A DNA stretch of 64,000 nucleotides, taken from assembly GCA_044432975.1 (NCBI GenBank), contig JAWXUC010000001.1, positions 124,001-188,000 on the forward strand. The letters run 5' to 3'. Source of the stretch: JAWXUC01 sp044432975. Lineage in GTDB: Bacteria > Pseudomonadota > Alphaproteobacteria > RF32 > CAG-239. The notes beneath the pieces were generated by a model. The model was not told the origin of the DNA. It did no database searches and saw nothing but the letters and a program-made list of their open reading frames with translations. Positions 1 through 8,349 of the stretch are shown here, in pieces (the stretch's first letter is position 1; every line of letters starts with the position of its first letter). Position numbers and translations under genes: made by a program.

Positions 1-155
1 AAAGAAGCCATAACAATAGAAAGCTCTTTAATTTCTTCATCGTCAAGTAAAGAAAACAAACTAGCAGATCTATCCTCATCTAGAGAAAACATTAAAATAG
101 CAGCCTTTTGTTGTGAAGATAATAAGTTATAATCATCTATTGTATTTTGTTTCAT
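1..155 (-). CDS. fliG: FliG, flagellar motor switch protein (N-terminal part, cut by window edge)
   Basis: Only the first ~51 codons are in the window; the gene runs off the left edge. FliG forms the C-ring rotor of the flagellum, binding FliF with its N-terminal domain. The visible start reads MKQNTIDDYNLLSSQQKAAI and continues with a LDDEEIKELS segment, which matches the FliG N-terminal domain pattern (QKAAILxxSL...LDEEEIxELT). The ATG is preceded by GAGGA, which overlaps the fliF stop, and the gap to fliF is only 10 bp, so the two are co-transcribed and probably translationally coupled. The identification rests on a short stretch plus position after fliF. Confidence 0.85.
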   Translation of the reverse strand, partial: MKQNTIDDYNLLSSQQKAAILMFSLDEDRSASLFSLLDDEEIKELSIVMAS

Positions 156-165
156 AGCTTTTTCC

Positions 166-1782
166 TCAATTGTCTTTAGCTGAATATAACCAGCCCCTAA
201 TAATATTTACAGCTTCATCAGGACTTCTCTCTACAAAGTCATTAATTTTTCTCAAAGAAGAAGCTTTAACCCTACCTTCTATATTATGTAAAGAAACCAT
301 TTCATCAACTCCATCAGCATCATTTAAGAAGTTTGAAAGAAGCATATCATCTTGCTCATCTTCGCCAAATAATCTAGGAGAAGAATCAATATTTGATGCA
401 AACACAGAATTAACTAAAGGTTTAATAACTAAGAATATTACAAGAATAGCAACAATTGCAACCCCCAGATTTTCTGAAATTTTCAACACTTCAGACTTTG
501 TCAAACCAAAAGCAAAAACAGGTTCAACAACATCTTCCTCTTCTTCAATATTGTTAACAGCAAACTTAAGATTTTCAACTTCAACAACATCGCCTCTATT
601 AGCATCATATCCAACTGCAGACTTAACCAAAGATGTAATACTTTCTAACTCTGATTGACTTCTAGAATTATAAACATACTTATTATTTTCATTTTTTGTA
701 TAATAACCATCAACCATAACAGCAACCGTAGTTCTTGTTACAACACCAGATGTCCTAACCTTATTTTTAACAATTTTAGAAATTTCATAATTTGTTGTCT
801 CTTCTGTTCTAGAGCTTTGAGAAAAATCAGACCTACCGCCAGAAGCATCACTTCCATTAGGAATATTTTGAGACACACTAACAACCCCCTGAGGAGCACC
901 ATCTGTTGTCTCTTCTGTAATAGAAGACGAAGAACGAACAACCTGAGTGTCTGGATCATAAATTTCTTCATTAACCACCATCTCATCAAAATCCATATCA
1001 AGATTAACAATAGCCCTAACTTTTCCATCACCAAGAGTTTTTTCTAACAATGATTGTATTTTTTCTGCTAACTTTTTTTCTTGATTAAGTTTAAAAATGT
1101 CGTTGTTTAAAGACTTCATAGCTTCTTCATCGCCATAATTATCTGTCAAAAGTTTTCCTTGAGCATCTATAATAGAAACATTTTTAACATTAAGCTTAGG
1201 CACAGCCGCCGCAACCAATTTCTGAATAGATTGAATCTCTGCTAAAGCCAACGTCCCGCTTTTTGTTTTAACAACAACAGAAGCTGAAGGCTCTTGCTCT
1301 TCTTTTGAAAACATTTCTCTTTTTGGCAACACCAAATGAACCCTAGCAGACTGAATGTTATTCATATTTCTAATTGTGCGAGATAATTCACCTTCTAAAG
1401 CTCTAACCAAATTAACATTTTGCACAAAACTTGTTGCACCTAAAGAATCTGCATTATCAAAAATTTCATAACCAACATTAGCTCCTTTAGAATTCAAAGC
1501 AAGCTCTGCTGTATCAATACGCATTTTATTTAACATAGAAACAGGAACCAAAATTTCAGATCCACCCTTAGATGTGCGATAAGAAACATCTAAGCCATCT
1601 AAACGCTCTGTTATTGCCTTTGCATCAGACAATTCTAAATCTGTATATAAAATAGCATAATCAGAACTAGAACCTTTAGTTCCCAAATACACAAAAAAGC
1701 CAATTAAAAAAACAATTACAGCAACTAAAGCAACCAATTTCCCAACAGAAAGATTCTTTATTACGTCTATAAATTTATCCAC
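166..1782 (-). CDS. fliF: FliF, flagellar MS-ring protein
   Basis: Inner-membrane MS-ring protein, the base on which the flagellar rotor and export gate assemble. The 538-residue length is typical. Visible are a first membrane helix (about residues 13-34), a YscJ/FliF ring-building domain (about 45-220), the FliF C-terminal periplasmic domain (about 250-420), a second membrane helix (about 436-458), and a cytoplasmic tail ending in a FliG-binding helix around RSPDEAVNIIRGWL. It is followed at 10 bp by fliG. A strong terminator separates it from the upstream flgE unit, so it probably has its own promoter in the 170-bp gap. Confidence 0.97.
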   Translation of the reverse strand: MDKFIDVIKNLSVGKLVALVAVIVFLIGFFVYLGTKGSSSDYAILYTDLELSDAKAITERLDGLDVSYRTSKGGSEILVPVSMLNKMRIDTAELALNSKGANVGYEIFDNADSLGATSFVQNVNLVRALEGELSRTIRNMNNIQSARVHLVLPKREMFSKEEQEPSASVVVKTKSGTLALAEIQSIQKLVAAAVPKLNVKNVSIIDAQGKLLTDNYGDEEAMKSLNNDIFKLNQEKKLAEKIQSLLEKTLGDGKVRAIVNLDMDFDEMVVNEEIYDPDTQVVRSSSSITEETTDGAPQGVVSVSQNIPNGSDASGGRSDFSQSSRTEETTNYEISKIVKNKVRTSGVVTRTTVAVMVDGYYTKNENNKYVYNSRSQSELESITSLVKSAVGYDANRGDVVEVENLKFAVNNIEEEEDVVEPVFAFGLTKSEVLKISENLGVAIVAILVIFLVIKPLVNSVFASNIDSSPRLFGEDEQDDMLLSNFLNDADGVDEMVSLHNIEGRVKASSLRKINDFVERSPDEAVNIIRGWLYSAKDN

Positions 1783-1888
1783 GTCTACTTCCCCAAGTTT
1801 TTAATAGATTATAAATAGGATAATAGATGAATAATATTTATTGATAAATAGATTTTTTACGATTGTTAATAAAAAATTAATAACACCT

Positions 1889-1934
1889 AAAATCAAGAAT
1901 ATAGCTAAATTAATACTATATTCTTGATTTTTTA
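1889..1934 (-). terminator. Rho-independent terminator of the fliK-flgD-flgE unit
   Basis: A 16-bp perfect inverted repeat (AAAATCAAGAATATAG paired with CTATATTCTTGATTTT, 11-nt loop) sits just after the flgE stop. On the minus strand it ends the hook operon. It lies 107 bp before the fliF start. Confidence 0.85.
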
Positions 1935-1954
1935 ACTATAGATAAATGTATAAA

Positions 1955-4147
1955 CTATACCATATTAGTCAATTCTTGCAACATTTCATCAGCTGTTGTA
2001 ATAATTTGAGTTGATGCAGAATAAGCACGTTGAACCACAATCATATTAGAAAACTCTGCCGCAATATCAACTGTAGACCCCTCTAAAGAATAAGACTCGA
2101 TAGAACCACTACCATTTGTTGTTGCCATCTTCAAAACACCATCACCAGAAACATCTGTTGCCATCCAAGAGTTTCCTGTCAAACTCTCCAAACCTTCAGG
2201 ATTTGAAAAAGTAGCAAGAGGTAAAATTGCAATTGGTCTTGTTTCTCCATTATCAAACAACGCTGTTACCACACCACTCTCATCAACAAACACGTCAGAA
2301 TAAGAACCAAATTTAGCACCATCTTGAGAAATATAGTTTGTAGTAAAAGAGCCTGCCAAAGATGTTAAACCATCAGAAGTCCCAACATTACCTGACTTTA
2401 ATGTAATTGAAGCGCCTGCATCAATACCTTCACCCATATTTTCAGCACCATTAGACCAAACAATATTCATTGCATCTGTGTAAGAATACTTAGGAGTACC
2501 ATCAGCATTAAATCTAACAGAAGGCACTCTTGAACCTTCTTCAAGAGCAGTATCTAAACCATTTGCATAAAAAGTTCCACCAATTGCACCTGAATCACGC
2601 TCAACCCAATCACCACCAGATTCTCTAAATTTTGCATCTGCATCTATATCACCAACACTAAAAGAAATCTCTCCACCTGAAGATGTTGGTAATATCTCTA
2701 AAGTAGAACCGCTAACATTAAATCTACTAGGCTCTTTAGCTGTTGCAGTAATAGTACTTTGCAAATTAGCTAATGTTGCTTGCAAATTAGCTCCAATAAC
2801 AACATCATTAGGGTTTACAGTTTCTGCAGCCACATTAGCATTATAAGTAGCTTCAGTAATAAATGTATATGTCTGACCATCTAAGCTCATTTTTTGACCA
2901 GCTGTTGGTTGAGCATTAAATTCAATTGCACCACCATTTGTAATATTTTCACTTATTGCACTAATAGTAAACACTCCCGTAGCTAAACCAGTATCTGGAT
3001 TAGGATTTGTTGATGTTTGAATACAATTTGTTGTTAAACTAGCATCAACAGAAATTTCCTCACCCAAAATAGACTGATTAATTAAAACCCTAGTACCATC
3101 AGCTTGAAATCTATCACCGCTTGATTGTGTAGATTGCAACTTTTCTGCAAAAGCTGTTGAAAAGTCAGAAGAAGACAACAAAGGATCTAAATCAACATAA
3201 ACAGTATCAGTAGTATCTGTGCCACCGCCATTTTGAAAAACATAAGTAATATCATTCACTTTAACTTGAGAACCATTTTCAGGAATACCTGTAAATTCTA
3301 ACTGACCAACTGCACTATAAACATCAGGATTCGGATTGCCTTGTTTGCTTTCACCAGTCATTGTAACCACAGCAGCTCCAGTAGGAATTGTTGATGACAT
3401 TTCCCAACCATTAGAACTTGTTTTTGTATAATTAATAGAAACATTACTTGCATTACCAAGACTATCATAAATAAGAGCAGAAACAGAATATAAACCACCC
3501 GCAGAAGAATCAGCTGGATTATAAATAGCATCACCAGAAGGAAGATTTGCACCATAAGAAATTTGAGTAGTCGGAGTTGCAGTACCACCAATAGATGTTA
3601 AGTTAATACCTTTAAGGTTATTACTATCAATAATATTGTCATTAACATAAACTGTATCACCATTAGTATCATAATAAGCTTTCATATAAGTTGTACCGTC
3701 AATTTCAACAGTTGAAGCTGTAGCACTACCATCATAAGGTAATAATGACCAACCTTGCAGATAAAAATCACCCGTATTTTTCAAATAACCTTGATTATCA
3801 ATACTAAAATCACCAGCACGAGTATATGCCCACATATCACTGCTTCCTGGCTGAGCCGCAGTATTCACAACAAAGAAACCATCACCAGAAACAGATAAAG
3901 CTGTTGAAGATGAATTTGCAGCCAACAAACCTTGCACAGAAACATCTTGCGTAGACACCGCCTGAACACCACCAGAAGAATATGCCGCTGAAGATGTTTG
4001 AGTTGTAACCAATGTACTAAATTGAGTATTTACACCTTTATAACCAACAGTACTAATATTAACAATATTATCAGAAATACCTCCCATCGCACTAGATTGA
4101 GCGGCCAAACCAGAAACACCTGCTTGCATTGCTCCAAATATACTCAT
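1955..4147 (-). CDS. flgE: FlgE, flagellar hook protein (long form)
   Basis: Structural protein of the flagellar hook. The N-terminus has the rod/hook family signature (SGLAAQSSAMGGISDNIVN followed by STVGYKG), and the C-terminus has the matching amphipathic segment (IVVQRAYSASTQIITTADEM) that builds the axial core. At 730 residues it is much longer than enteric FlgE (about 400); the extra length is in the variable outer domains between residues ~150 and ~600, as in several alphaproteobacteria. The start ATG has AAGGAG upstream. It is the last gene of fliK-flgD-flgE. Confidence 0.96.
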   Translation of the reverse strand: MSIFGAMQAGVSGLAAQSSAMGGISDNIVNISTVGYKGVNTQFSTLVTTQTSSAAYSSGGVQAVSTQDVSVQGLLAANSSSTALSVSGDGFFVVNTAAQPGSSDMWAYTRAGDFSIDNQGYLKNTGDFYLQGWSLLPYDGSATASTVEIDGTTYMKAYYDTNGDTVYVNDNIIDSNNLKGINLTSIGGTATPTTQISYGANLPSGDAIYNPADSSAGGLYSVSALIYDSLGNASNVSINYTKTSSNGWEMSSTIPTGAAVVTMTGESKQGNPNPDVYSAVGQLEFTGIPENGSQVKVNDITYVFQNGGGTDTTDTVYVDLDPLLSSSDFSTAFAEKLQSTQSSGDRFQADGTRVLINQSILGEEISVDASLTTNCIQTSTNPNPDTGLATGVFTISAISENITNGGAIEFNAQPTAGQKMSLDGQTYTFITEATYNANVAAETVNPNDVVIGANLQATLANLQSTITATAKEPSRFNVSGSTLEILPTSSGGEISFSVGDIDADAKFRESGGDWVERDSGAIGGTFYANGLDTALEEGSRVPSVRFNADGTPKYSYTDAMNIVWSNGAENMGEGIDAGASITLKSGNVGTSDGLTSLAGSFTTNYISQDGAKFGSYSDVFVDESGVVTALFDNGETRPIAILPLATFSNPEGLESLTGNSWMATDVSGDGVLKMATTNGSGSIESYSLEGSTVDIAAEFSNMIVVQRAYSASTQIITTADEMLQELTNMV

Positions 4148-4211
4148 AATTTTTCTCCTTTAAACTTTTAGTCTTAAATCTTAATTTTTATTATGCAATT
4201 TTTGTGCCAAA

Positions 4212-5093
4212 CTAAATAACTTGTACAGCATCATCTAAAGCCGTATCTGCTGAAACATTAGCTACAGCATCCTCAATTCCTTCAACAGCAGAAGATGCCA
4301 CATTTTCTTCAACAGTATCTTCAACAGATGGCAACACACTTTCTCCGACATTAACGTCTTGAGACAAACCACCAGCATCAGACACAGAAGAATTTTCAGA
4401 AGCTTTATTTTTAGAAATTTCATATTCAGAAGATCTAACCGTTAAAATATCAGATAACGTTGCTGTTACAGCATCACCCAAACCAACATAAACAGATTTA
4501 TCATCACTAGCAACACCTGTAACCACACCAAACACTGTTGTTGTAACTGCAGCATTAACCTCGCCTTCAGGAACTGCTGTTGTAACATGAATTTGATAAG
4601 CGCCATCTTCCAACTGTACTCCAGACCTATCTTTTCCATCCCACTTAAATTCATGATTACCAGCTGTAGCAGCACCTTCTGTTGAATAAACAATAGAGCC
4701 ACTCATATCTTTAACCAAAATAGTAGCAGAATTAACATCTTTATCCAAAGAGTAAGTTGCCATCGCATTTCCATCTACCAAAGGCATAACATCACCTAGA
4801 ACTTGAGCTGTTTTTCCAATATAAGATACAGCTTGCGCTCCAAGATTAGCAACACCCATCAACACCAATTCATCTAACGATTCATTTTGTTGAATTGATT
4901 GTTCAACCGCAGAATATTGAACAAGTTGTTGTGTAAACTCTGCAGTATCCATAGGATCCATAGGATCTTGATATTGCAACTGAGTTGTCAACAATGTTAA
5001 AAAAGTGTTCATATCCGCAGATAAATCAGATGCGGATTGAGCTGTTTTTTGATTTGTTGGGGCATACCCCGTAATTGACGCTACATCTACCAT
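4212..5093 (-). CDS. flgD: FlgD, hook assembly scaffold protein
   Basis: FlgD caps the growing hook and promotes FlgE polymerisation. The N-terminal FlgD motif is clear (TFLTLLTTQLQYQDPMDPMD, then TAEFTQQLVQYSAVEQS), followed by Ig/FlgD-like beta domains around residues 85-200 (GNHEFKWDGKDRSGV, a typical FlgD segment). A C-terminal extension of about 65 residues is rich in S, E, V and D and has no evident domain; family members usually end near residue 220-230. A strong GGGGAGG Shine-Dalgarno precedes the ATG. It lies between fliK (15 bp upstream) and flgE. Confidence 0.95.
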   Translation of the reverse strand: MVDVASITGYAPTNQKTAQSASDLSADMNTFLTLLTTQLQYQDPMDPMDTAEFTQQLVQYSAVEQSIQQNESLDELVLMGVANLGAQAVSYIGKTAQVLGDVMPLVDGNAMATYSLDKDVNSATILVKDMSGSIVYSTEGAATAGNHEFKWDGKDRSGVQLEDGAYQIHVTTAVPEGEVNAAVTTTVFGVVTGVASDDKSVYVGLGDAVTATLSDILTVRSSEYEISKNKASENSSVSDAGGLSQDVNVGESVLPSVEDTVEENVASSAVEGIEDAVANVSADTALDDAVQVI

Positions 5094-5108
5094 AATAACC
5101 TCCCCTTG

Positions 5109-6887
5109 TTACACTTTGATGTTTAAAGCATTAGAACCATTATAAGCAACATGTTGATTGTCCTCTTCAGATTCACTAAACGCATCTGCCATAAAATCTA
5201 ACCTTGCTTGCCTATTATTATTTTCTTGATTATTTTCTTGTTGATGAGAAAAACTCAAAGAGTTATCACTCAACTTAAATCCCGCATCTTCAAAAACTTT
5301 TTGCAAAGAGCTCATGTCTTTTTGCAAAAGTTCCATTGTCTCTCTAGAAGATGCCACAATATGAACTTCAACAGAGCCATCTTTTTTATTCATTTCCATT
5401 TTAATAGAAAGTTTACCCAATTCCTCAGGTTTAAGAGAAATATCAATTACATCAACGCCCTTAACGGCTGATTTTGTAATATTTACTTTCACTTGTTCAA
5501 TAACCTCTTTAGACATACCTTTAAGATTATCGTTTACTTCAACTTTTGAATCTACCTGCCCTAAAGTTGCTTTATTTGACTTTGCAACCTCAAAACCAAT
5601 TGGATTAATATTATCTTGATTTACCTTAACAGCTGTCTCTGTAGACGCTGTATTTTGTGGCGCAACAACAGCAACCTCAGGCTTCAAAACATTTGGTTTT
5701 ACTGCCACTGATTTAGAAACATCCCCCAAATTATTTACAGAAACCTTATCATCAACAACTTTATCTTCCACAACAATCTGAGGTCTTGAAAAATCAAAAC
5801 CTTCTTCTTCAACCTTAACTTCAACATTTAATTTATTTTCAGGTTCAATTTTTTGTGCTAATTCATTTTGCTGAGACACAACTTTTTCAGATTTAACAGC
5901 AACATCTGTTTCAAACAAATCTTTTGGTTTATCTTCTACCGAAAGCTCTAAAGCTTCTATCTCCAAAGGATCCACATCAGAAACCACCTCACTTAAAGCA
6001 ACCGCCTGTACTCCACCACCAACAACATCTGTTTTCTCAACCAAATCATCTGTTGGCAAAGATTGCAAATCAAGTTCAGAATTAATATCTTCAGGCAGAA
6101 TAGGCAAAACAGAAGCTTCATCAACAGAAGAAAGATTAACATTACTCTTTTTCATTAAAGATGTCGTTGCCGAAACACCTGTATCCTTAATAGCACTAAC
6201 AACAGGTGAGTTTTCAACTTGTGCCACTAACCCAACAACAACTTCATTTACAGGAATAGCGGTCATCTCTAATTTATTTAAAACAGGAGCATCTTTATTA
6301 ACCTCATCAGCAACAACCTCTTCAATATCAGCTACAGATAATAAAACCTCTTCTGCATCTATTAAAGGCGCTTCAACAGTTTCATTTACTTCTAAAGGAG
6401 CTACATCTTTTAACATAGAAAGTATCAATTCTTCAGAAACCTCTACTTCAGAAACCGCTTCACCTTCAACTTCAGAAGCAACAGTTTTATCCCCAGTCTT
6501 ATCTTTAGCACCTTCTGTTTCATCAGCACTAGAAGTAGCTTTACTTTCTTTGTCATCAACAGCTTTTGAAGAATCATCTTTATTATTAGTCTTTTCAGAA
6601 TTATTATCTGAAGAGCTTTTCTTTGTTTTAGACTTCACCTTATCTTCATCATTATTAGTCACTGACTTAGAAGGAGCTTTTTCCTCTCTAACATCAGCAA
6701 TAGCAGTTTCCTTTTTAACTTCAACAACTGGAGCGTTCTTTTCTAAAGAAACCTCAGGTTTACTTTTTTCAGCAGAAGCCAAAGAAAACTCCAACTCAGA
6801 AATAAAATTACCCTGAGGACTCACAGAAGGAGTAAAATTTAAATTTTGAGCTGTGTTTTTTACACCAAAAGCATCACTTAATTCCAT
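5109..6887 (-). CDS. fliK: FliK-like flagellar hook-length control protein
   Basis: Secreted molecular ruler that ends hook elongation and switches export specificity. The first ~450 residues are low-complexity, rich in S, K, E, D and V, as expected for the ruler region. The C-terminal Flg_hook domain (about residues 460-560) is recognisable: VIDISLKPEELGKLSIKMEM, then SRETMELLQKDMSSL and FEDAGFKLSDNSLSFS. First gene of the minus-strand hook operon ahead of flgD and flgE. The N-terminal part is too divergent to align by eye; the assignment rests on the C-terminal domain and the neighbours. Confidence 0.92.
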   Translation of the reverse strand: MELSDAFGVKNTAQNLNFTPSVSPQGNFISELEFSLASAEKSKPEVSLEKNAPVVEVKKETAIADVREEKAPSKSVTNNDEDKVKSKTKKSSSDNNSEKTNNKDDSSKAVDDKESKATSSADETEGAKDKTGDKTVASEVEGEAVSEVEVSEELILSMLKDVAPLEVNETVEAPLIDAEEVLLSVADIEEVVADEVNKDAPVLNKLEMTAIPVNEVVVGLVAQVENSPVVSAIKDTGVSATTSLMKKSNVNLSSVDEASVLPILPEDINSELDLQSLPTDDLVEKTDVVGGGVQAVALSEVVSDVDPLEIEALELSVEDKPKDLFETDVAVKSEKVVSQQNELAQKIEPENKLNVEVKVEEEGFDFSRPQIVVEDKVVDDKVSVNNLGDVSKSVAVKPNVLKPEVAVVAPQNTASTETAVKVNQDNINPIGFEVAKSNKATLGQVDSKVEVNDNLKGMSKEVIEQVKVNITKSAVKGVDVIDISLKPEELGKLSIKMEMNKKDGSVEVHIVASSRETMELLQKDMSSLQKVFEDAGFKLSDNSLSFSHQQENNQENNNRQARLDFMADAFSESEEDNQHVAYNGSNALNIKV

Positions 6888-7012
6888 AATAAAAACCTTT
6901 TATCTATTAACTTACAAAAATAAATGCAATAATCATGCCAAAAATATTTAACAAAAATGTAACTATACTTTTCAAAAAAAACATGATAAAATACATTATA
7001 AGGAGAAACACT

Positions 7013-7624
7013 ATGAAAAAACTCTTACTTTCTTGTTTGTTTATTTTATTTAGCCAAGCAAGCAACGCACAATTGGCTGCAAACCCATGGGATCCATCAA
7101 CGCTTCCTGAACCCAACAATGGTTATTTTGGAGATAATTTAGAGCAAAAAGCACTAGAAAACACCCCCAATGCACCAGCATATAAAGAAGGCATTACAGA
7201 TGGCGAGGTTTTGCCTGTTGATCCTTGGGCTTTAACAAGAGATAGATCTGGCATCCAAACTTGGAGAGGCTCTGCTCAACACGGAAAATTAAACTATATT
7301 GGCGAAGCCACAACTTATGGCACAGCTACTGGACAAGAAATGATTGCACCAGAAGTAAACCGCCACAATATGGTTGTAATGCTAGACCATCTTAGAAGCT
7401 TAGGCTATAAAATACCAGAAAATTACAACGAAGGTGTTATGGGCGCCCCTGCTAGATATGGTGCAAAATTAAAATCTGAATATAACGAGCTAATGCATCA
7501 AAACATAAAAGACAACCCCCTAGGAGGATTAACTAAAGAATTTATAAATATGTTTGATGATTATACAGGATTAGAAACAGAAAACTTATTAATGAATTCA
7601 GTAAAGTTGCTAGGTACAGATTAG
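7013..7624 (+). CDS. Secreted protein of unknown function
   Basis: A 203-residue protein with a clear signal peptide (MKKLLLSCLFILFSQASNAQ, cleavage likely after NA). I chose the ATG at 7013 because AAGGAGA lies eight bases upstream and a signal peptide begins there; an in-frame ATG at 6935 has neither. The mature part is rich in P, W, Y and N (NPWDPSTLPEPNNGYFGDNL) and looks soluble and periplasmic. I do not recognise a family. It stands alone on the plus strand between the flagellar operon and a convergent DUF4340 gene, whose stop codon overlaps its own by 3 bp. Confidence 0.8.
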   Translation: MKKLLLSCLFILFSQASNAQLAANPWDPSTLPEPNNGYFGDNLEQKALENTPNAPAYKEGITDGEVLPVDPWALTRDRSGIQTWRGSAQHGKLNYIGEATTYGTATGQEMIAPEVNRHNMVVMLDHLRSLGYKIPENYNEGVMGAPARYGAKLKSEYNELMHQNIKDNPLGGLTKEFINMFDDYTGLETENLLMNSVKLLGTD

Positions 7625-8349
7625 TTTAACTTAAAATACCACCCATCTGTTAATATAGAATAATTTTCTATAGTCTCTTTTATGCCTTTTTCAAAAATGT
7701 TCAACTTATCATAACTAATAGAAATCCAATTATCTTCATAATAAGCAATATTAATCACAAGACCAGAAGTCAAAACAACTTGCAAATCTCTTTTTTTATT
7801 TTTTTGCAAATTCCTCTTAACATCAACAAATTTAATATTATTTAGTGTTGCAATAAAACTAGGATCAATAAACATCCAATTAACATCACCAATCTTCAAT
7901 GAAGAAACATTCATATAATCAATATCAACCATTGGACTTGTTAAATATTCAGATTTACTTTCAGGAAATTTCAAAGAATAAGACATCAGCCAATTTTCAC
8001 GCCCCTTATTAACAAAATCATCACAAATTTTAAATTTTTTGTTTTTTATTTTAACTTCATTAAAAACAGTTTTTTTCACATCATCTTTTTTTACATACTC
8101 AGCCATATCAAAAACATAAAGAAGATTTTTAACAAATTTCACATCTGCAAAATAACCATCAAATTCTTTTATTCTCCACAACCCATCTTCTTCAAAAAAA
8201 CGCAGTCCATCAACAGAAAAATCTGTAACATTTGCAGGAAAAATCTTCTCTCCTGCTTTAGGTTGATAAACCTGCCACAAAGAAAATAAAACCACACCTA
8301 AAGTCGCTACAATTAAAACAATAAAAATTTTCAAATTAGATTTTAACAT
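7621..8349 (-). CDS. DUF4340-like membrane-anchored protein of a Gld-type ABC system
   Basis: A 242-residue protein with one N-terminal membrane helix (about residues 8-27) followed by a beta-rich extracytoplasmic region. Segments such as VDGLRFFEEDGLWRI and the small repeated domains fit the DUF4340 pattern found after GldG-type transport proteins. Its start overlaps the end of the GldFG gene by 14 bp, so it is the third gene of the operon ATPase-GldFG-DUF4340. Its biochemical function is not known; the context implies a partner of the ABC complex in the envelope. Confidence 0.7.
   Translation of the reverse strand: MLKSNLKIFIVLIVATLGVVLFSLWQVYQPKAGEKIFPANVTDFSVDGLRFFEEDGLWRIKEFDGYFADVKFVKNLLYVFDMAEYVKKDDVKKTVFNEVKIKNKKFKICDDFVNKGRENWLMSYSLKFPESKSEYLTSPMVDIDYMNVSSLKIGDVNWMFIDPSFIATLNNIKFVDVKRNLQKNKKRDLQVVLTSGLVINIAYYEDNWISISYDKLNIFEKGIKETIENYSILTDGWYFKLN

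Noticed and set aside
655..1047. Plus-strand open frames inside fliF and many other genes
   Set aside because: They are shadows of confident genes on the other strand, with low-complexity products and no ribosome sites.
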